Part shown: in pieces, positions 15,676 to 19,349 of the stretch
Layout: every line of letters starts with the position of its first letter
How positions within the stretch are numbered: the stretch's first letter is position 1
Assembly: GCA_002729015.1 (NCBI GenBank)
Contig: PBVO01000158.1
Coordinates: 1 to 19,349, forward strand
Direction of reading: 5' to 3'
Source: Candidatus Poribacteria bacterium
Lineage (GTDB): Bacteria; Poribacteria; WGA-4E; UBA9662
DNA: 19,349 nt
Made by a program: the position numbers and the translations under genes
Notes under the pieces: model-generated
The model's database searches: none
Seen by the model: only the letters and a program-made list of their open reading frames with translations
Told to the model about the DNA's origin: nothing

Positions 15676-17292
15676 ATGTGGAGCCTAAATCTTAAAGTTG
15701 GGATTACTGTTTTTATTAGTATTATGATACTGGTAATCTTATTGATTTCTGCTACCGATTCTCCATTTGAAAGGCGTGGTGATTTTGTTACAGTACATTT
15801 TAATTTTGTTAATGACCTAAAGGTCGGTGCGGGTGTTATGCTATCTGGGGTACAGATTGGTCGTGTGACTAGTATCCGTTTACTAGACGATGCTAGTAAA
15901 GTTGAGGTTGATTTACGAGTTGATAAAGCTCTTCAGCGACTACGTCGTGGAAGCCGTATCGAAATTGGCATTATAGGATTTGTAGGAGAAGCATTCGTCG
16001 ACATTGAAAATGGACCAGATACTGAACCTTTGATAGAAACTAAAGATTTCCCGCTGACTGGCATCGATCCAGCTTCTGTAGCTGATGTCATTCAAAGTGG
16101 AACAGATATGGTGGTTGAGGTGGCCGGTTTAATTGAGTCATCTAAAGCGCTAATCGATGACAACCAACACCAAGTAAAAACGCTTATTACTGACCTCAGT
16201 CAAATGGTCCGCCAAATTAGTGAGACTGTTGTACATAGTCAGAAACAATTAGAACAGACTTTATCTGTTCTGAATCAATCTGCTAACGATGCACAACACA
16301 ATATCCAAATTACATTAGATAACCTGAATACTACTATCGATCAGGTTTCGTCCGCACTTCTGCAGGTTGCAGAAAATACAACTGCCATTACCGAATCAGT
16401 GGACGATCTAATCTATCAAAACCAGCCCGCTGTTACCAATACATTAAACTCATTTCAGAGTCTTGCCATGGATCTAAAACCTCTAAACCAAAGGATTGAG
16501 GAGACAATCAATAAATTACAGAATGAAATTTTAGGTTTAGCGATTATGAGCCGAGAGTCCATCGAAACAGAATTACCTAAAATAGACCAGGCTATTACTG
16601 AAATCACTGAAACCAGTAAAAAATTTGGTCGGCTAGGTGAGGATTTAGCAAAATTGGTTAATCATGCTAGTAGTGGAAACGGGACTTTTGCTCAGCTAAT
16701 TCACGAACCAGAATTGATTGAAGAAGTCAAAGAGAACTTAGGTCATCTAGGTCAGACTCTTGAAAGTACGGCCGCTTTAGCTCAAGACTGGCAAGCAAAA
16801 TCAGCCGCTTTTCAGTTACCTCCGATTAATTGGCATTCCGAAGTGCGTTATCTTACCTTAGATGACCAGTTACAAAGCGAATTTCTACTCGGTTGGTCTC
16901 CTGGCAAAAAACAATTACTGCAATTTGGTTTTTCCGGCCACAGTTGGAACACAAATACAACTCGATTATCTCTTCAATACAGCTACAAAATATTACCATT
17001 TATGAGGAGCCGAATTGGTCTTAACCGGATGAGTCCCCGAATAGCGACTGATTTTATGTTGTTTGATAATAGGATTGGTTTTTCTTTGTTGATGAGTAGT
17101 CTTAACTCGAAAAACTTTTTGGCAAATTCAGCTAAGAGCTCAACTCTCACAGCAGAACTATACTGGAAATTGAGGTTGACAGATTCAACATCTTTTCACT
17201 GGTTAATCGGTCTCGATGATTTTGCTGATAGAAACGGGTGGAAAAAGCCTCAACTAACCCTTGGTCTTCGGCTCGCCGATAGCAGTTGGTAA
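15676..17292 (+). CDS. mlaD: MlaD/MCE-domain protein with long helical region and beta-rich C-terminus
   Basis: The 538-residue protein is much longer than E. coli MlaD (about 180 residues). One N-terminal membrane segment (about 7-27) anchors it in the inner membrane. A single MCE domain follows (about 38-115; VTVHFNFVNDLKVGAGVMLS, GVQIGRVTSIRLL, GFVGEAFVDIENG). Residues about 130-370 are a helical, Gln/Asn/Leu-rich region likely to form coiled coils. From about 375 the sequence switches to alternating polar/aromatic strands (RIGLNRMSPRIATDFMLFDN, LTAELYWKLRLTDSTSFHWL, GLDDFADRN, LTLGLRLADSSW). That resembles the C-terminal beta region (GVDDF, GLRF-like ending) I recall from longer MlaD proteins of Deltaproteobacteria and others. 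The architecture suggests a rod reaching from the inner toward the outer membrane. It is followed by a double stop (TAA TAG). Confidence 0.9.
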   Translation: MWSLNLKVGITVFISIMILVILLISATDSPFERRGDFVTVHFNFVNDLKVGAGVMLSGVQIGRVTSIRLLDDASKVEVDLRVDKALQRLRRGSRIEIGIIGFVGEAFVDIENGPDTEPLIETKDFPLTGIDPASVADVIQSGTDMVVEVAGLIESSKALIDDNQHQVKTLITDLSQMVRQISETVVHSQKQLEQTLSVLNQSANDAQHNIQITLDNLNTTIDQVSSALLQVAENTTAITESVDDLIYQNQPAVTNTLNSFQSLAMDLKPLNQRIEETINKLQNEILGLAIMSRESIETELPKIDQAITEITETSKKFGRLGEDLAKLVNHASSGNGTFAQLIHEPELIEEVKENLGHLGQTLESTAALAQDWQAKSAAFQLPPINWHSEVRYLTLDDQLQSEFLLGWSPGKKQLLQFGFSGHSWNTNTTRLSLQYSYKILPFMRSRIGLNRMSPRIATDFMLFDNRIGFSLLMSSLNSKNFLANSAKSSTLTAELYWKLRLTDSTSFHWLIGLDDFADRNGWKKPQLTLGLRLADSSW

Positions 17293-17312
17293 TAGTAATA
17301 GCTCGTGTAGAA

Positions 17313-18689
17313 ATGGGAAAAGCAAAAAAGACGCAATTTATCTGTCATTCCTGTGGTCATGTGTCATTGCGTTGGTTGGGTCGTTGTCCGGATTGTAACA
17401 AGTGGGATAGTTTAGTAGAAGAAACCGTCACTTCCAAAAAAGAAAAACAACACTTAACTTTTGCTGCTAGTCAGCCAGAACTAATCACTGACATTACCGC
17501 AACCGACTATCAAAGACTCAGCACGAGGATTAGTGAATTTGACAGAGTTCTGGGTGGTGGAATTGTTCCTGGGTCTGTGACATTGATTGCTGGGGACCCA
17601 GGTATTGGCAAATCAACACTTTTATTGCAAGCCAGTAATGAGCTTAGCCTCCAGCACGGAACGGTATTGTATGTATCAGGGGAAGAATCAGTTTCACAAA
17701 CCAAGTTGCGCGCTAATAGACTTGACATCGATTCGGATTCGTTGTATGTTCTCTGCGAGAACAGCCTTGAACAAATCGAATCTCATATTGCCTCTCTTAA
17801 CCCGAGTGTAGTAGTTGTTGATTCTATTCAGACTGTTTTTCAACCACATCTACAATCAGCACCGGGTAGCGTAACCCAAGTTCGTGAAAGCGCCGGTCAT
17901 CTGCTTGTGTTGGCTAAGACAAAGAATGTTCCTGTCATTTTAGTTGGTCATGTCACCAAAGAAGGTGCTCTAGCTGGACCAAAAGTTCTCGAACATATGG
18001 TGGATACGGTCCTCTATTTTGAAGGGGAGAATCATCATGTGTATCGAGTATTAAGAGCTGTAAAAAACCGATTTGGTTCGACCAACGAAATTGGGGTTTT
18101 TGAAATGTCGGCTAGTGGGTTAAGCGAAGTTCTAAATCCATCTGAGTTGTTCATTAGTAACCGAATTGAAAACATATCAGGTTCTGTGGTTGTATCCAGT
18201 ATGGAGGGTACTCGACCGATTTTATTTGAACTTCAGGCATTAGTTGCACCATCAAATTTCAGTATTCCTCGCAACACAGCAACAGGCGTTGACCGTCAAC
18301 GTATTGCCTTATTAGTTGCTGTTTTACAGAAGCGTGTTGGCTTCGAGATTGGAAACTCTGATGTTTTCGTGAATGTGACTGGTGGTATGCGGGTTGATGA
18401 ACGGGGTGTGGACTTGGGGATTATTATGGCTATTGCCTCTAATCATCGTGACATTCCAATCTCAACTAAGACAGTTGTCATGGGCGAAGTAGGATTAGGT
18501 GGTGAGGTTCGACCTGTAACACACATTAGTAGACGACTCCGAGAAGCAGATAAGCTAGGATTTAACCGAGCAGTGTTTCCAGAATATAACTTAAATAACT
18601 ACTTGGAAGACACAGATAAACAAGCGAGGGAGGAAATAGAACTTGTTGGCGTAACTGACCTATACAGTGCCATTAGCGCATTGTTGTAA
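17313..18689 (+). CDS. radA: DNA repair protein RadA/Sms
   Basis: The 458-residue protein is the RecA-like helicase that promotes branch migration and processing of recombination intermediates. The N-terminal zinc finger is Cys11-x2-Cys14 and Cys25-x2-Cys28 (FICHSCG and GRCPDC). The RecA-like motor has Walker A GDPGIGKST (94-102) and VVVVDSIQTV as Walker B. The RadA-specific KNRFG is at 251-255. The C-terminal third is a Lon protease-like domain without peptidase function (VFVNVTGGMRVDERGVDLGI, GEVGLGGEVRPV). I chose the ATG at 17313, which opens MGKAKKTQFICHSCG like other RadA proteins. An in-frame TTG at 17286 would overlap the MCE gene and add nine unusual residues. It lies 20 nt after the MCE stop. 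Confidence 0.96.
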   Translation: MGKAKKTQFICHSCGHVSLRWLGRCPDCNKWDSLVEETVTSKKEKQHLTFAASQPELITDITATDYQRLSTRISEFDRVLGGGIVPGSVTLIAGDPGIGKSTLLLQASNELSLQHGTVLYVSGEESVSQTKLRANRLDIDSDSLYVLCENSLEQIESHIASLNPSVVVVDSIQTVFQPHLQSAPGSVTQVRESAGHLLVLAKTKNVPVILVGHVTKEGALAGPKVLEHMVDTVLYFEGENHHVYRVLRAVKNRFGSTNEIGVFEMSASGLSEVLNPSELFISNRIENISGSVVVSSMEGTRPILFELQALVAPSNFSIPRNTATGVDRQRIALLVAVLQKRVGFEIGNSDVFVNVTGGMRVDERGVDLGIIMAIASNHRDIPISTKTVVMGEVGLGGEVRPVTHISRRLREADKLGFNRAVFPEYNLNNYLEDTDKQAREEIELVGVTDLYSAISALL

Positions 18690-18695
18690 ATTATT

Positions 18696-18808
18696 GCCGA
18701 TTTCGAGCTAAAAACATCATCTTATTGTGGGAGGGTGATGTTCCTCGTTCAGCAGAAAGTTGTGACGCGTCAAATCGGCGTGTGGACACATTTTAAGTTT
18801 GTGTTCAC
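18696..18808 (+). ncRNA. Candidate structured leader between radA and yacL
   Basis: Three helices can be read in the 158-nt spacer. GCCGATTT (18696-18703) is the exact reverse complement of AAATCGGC (18772-18779) and encloses the first hairpin. AACATCATC (18713-18721) pairs with GGTGATGTT (18734-18742) over nine pairs with one G-U. GTGGACACA (18782-18790) pairs with TGTGTTCAC (18800-18808) over nine pairs with one G-U. This is more pairing than expected for a plain spacer. I do not recognise a known riboswitch. Confidence 0.4.
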
Positions 18809-18847
18809 TGCTATTGCATATTCCCCACCCAGAAGAAAGGGGACGTT

Positions 18848-19349
18848 ATGATCATTTGGTTAATTCGCCTTAGTTTCATATTGGTAAGTGGATTGTTTGG
18901 CTTTGCGCTTGCTGACGGTTTTGGTGGTGTGGCCGGCGCTAGCGTTACCGCTGTTTTAGTCGCATCTGAAACCCTGAGTAACAGGTCACATTTGTCAGAT
19001 TTGTTCTCGGCTTTGGTTGGATTTTCATTAGGTCTCATTCTTGCGGGTATTGCGACTTTTATTATCTATACTCTTAGGCCTGAACCGGGTGAGTTGACTC
19101 GTAACGCTGTTTCTGGCATCACTTTACTGTTTGCGTCCTGCGGTACCATGATTGGTTATCACAGTCGGCGTCAGTTATCGATGTTTATTCCAATAACTGA
19201 CGCCGATGGAGGCCTCGCCGAAACAGTCCATCGCCAACTACGTGTTCTGGACACTAGCATTATTATCGATGGTCGCGTTTTAGAAATCTGCCACACTGGT
19301 TTCATTGATGGTTTGTTAATCATACCCCGATTTGTACTAAATGAACTGC
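18848..19349 (+). CDS. yacL: PIN/TRAM-domain membrane protein, YacL-like (5' part, runs off the window)
   Basis: An open frame starts at the ATG 18848-18850, with AAGGGG 5 nt upstream, and stays open to the window end (167 codons). The first 100 or so residues contain hydrophobic segments (LSFILVSGLFGFALADGFGG, LVGFSLGLILAGIATFIIY, AVSGITLLFASCGTMIGY), giving a multi-pass membrane anchor. Then comes the PIN-domain opening LDTSIIIDGRVLEICHTGF, followed by IDGLLIIPRFVLNEL, with the catalytic Asp residues in LDTS and IDGR. This order (membrane anchor, then PIN nuclease, normally followed by a TRAM RNA-binding domain) is that of YacL/YqeT-type proteins, putative membrane-tethered RNases. The TRAM domain would lie beyond the edge. 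radA next to yacL also occurs in Firmicutes, but there disA usually sits between; here it is absent. Confidence 0.88.
   Translation, partial: MIIWLIRLSFILVSGLFGFALADGFGGVAGASVTAVLVASETLSNRSHLSDLFSALVGFSLGLILAGIATFIIYTLRPEPGELTRNAVSGITLLFASCGTMIGYHSRRQLSMFIPITDADGGLAETVHRQLRVLDTSIIIDGRVLEICHTGFIDGLLIIPRFVLNEL

Noticed and set aside
17286..17312. TTG start giving RadA nine extra residues
   Set aside because: The extra residues are not RadA-like and overlap the MCE stop. MGKAKKTQFICHSCG at 17313 matches the usual N-terminus.

Overview
The window looks like chromosomal core DNA of an uncultured, AT-leaning diderm bacterium. Three things point to Candidatus Poribacteria or a close relative. One is a secreted protein combining a sulfatase-modifying-type domain, dockerin repeats and a C-terminal segment reading NYPNPFNPETWIPF. 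Another is a phytanoyl-CoA dioxygenase-type oxygenase. The third is an MlaEFD-type lipid transporter, which implies an outer membrane. The assignment rests on recalled family features, not on a search.

Layout. (1) Bases 1-818 hold the decayed 3' half of a large serine recombinase on the plus strand; its reading frame runs into the 3' end of a tRNA-Glu gene. (2) Bases 800-3136, all minus strand, read in transcription order rplM, rpsI, purA, tRNA-Lys(UUU), tRNA-Glu(UUC), behind a strong sigma70-like promoter at 3183-3211. (3) Bases 3230-7750, all minus strand, read in order aldo/keto reductase, secreted SUMF1/dockerin protein, ECF sigma factor, anti-sigma factor, PhyH-type dioxygenase. (4) Bases 7751-8566 are an 816-base gap with no convincing gene but several perfect inverted repeats. 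(5) Bases 8567-10686, minus strand, hold a putative TIM-barrel hydrolase-like protein followed by ubiX. (6) Bases 10831-14057, plus strand, hold a promoter, a structured leader and then rpsF, ssb, rpsR, rplI and dnaB, the classic S6-SSB-S18-L9-DnaB neighbourhood. (7) Bases 14089-17292 carry an MlaE permease, an MlaF ATPase and an MlaD/MCE protein with a long helical part and a beta-rich C-terminus. (8) Bases 17313-19349 carry radA and the 5' part of a yacL-like PIN/TRAM membrane protein that runs off the window.

The core genes supply translation (S9, L13, S6, S18, L9, two tRNAs), replication and repair (SSB, DnaB, RadA) and AMP synthesis (PurA). The accessory genes suggest envelope and extracellular work: lipid movement between membranes, a signal-responsive sigma/anti-sigma switch and an exported multidomain protein. 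I found no CRISPR array, intact mobile element or clearly new defence system. The most interesting items are the recombinase relic fused to a tRNA end, an rpsF leader that can fold over its own ribosome-binding site, the rplI-dnaB spacer that reads like a gene fragment and also holds a hairpin, the structured yacL leader, and the MCE protein with a possible outer-membrane-type C-terminus.
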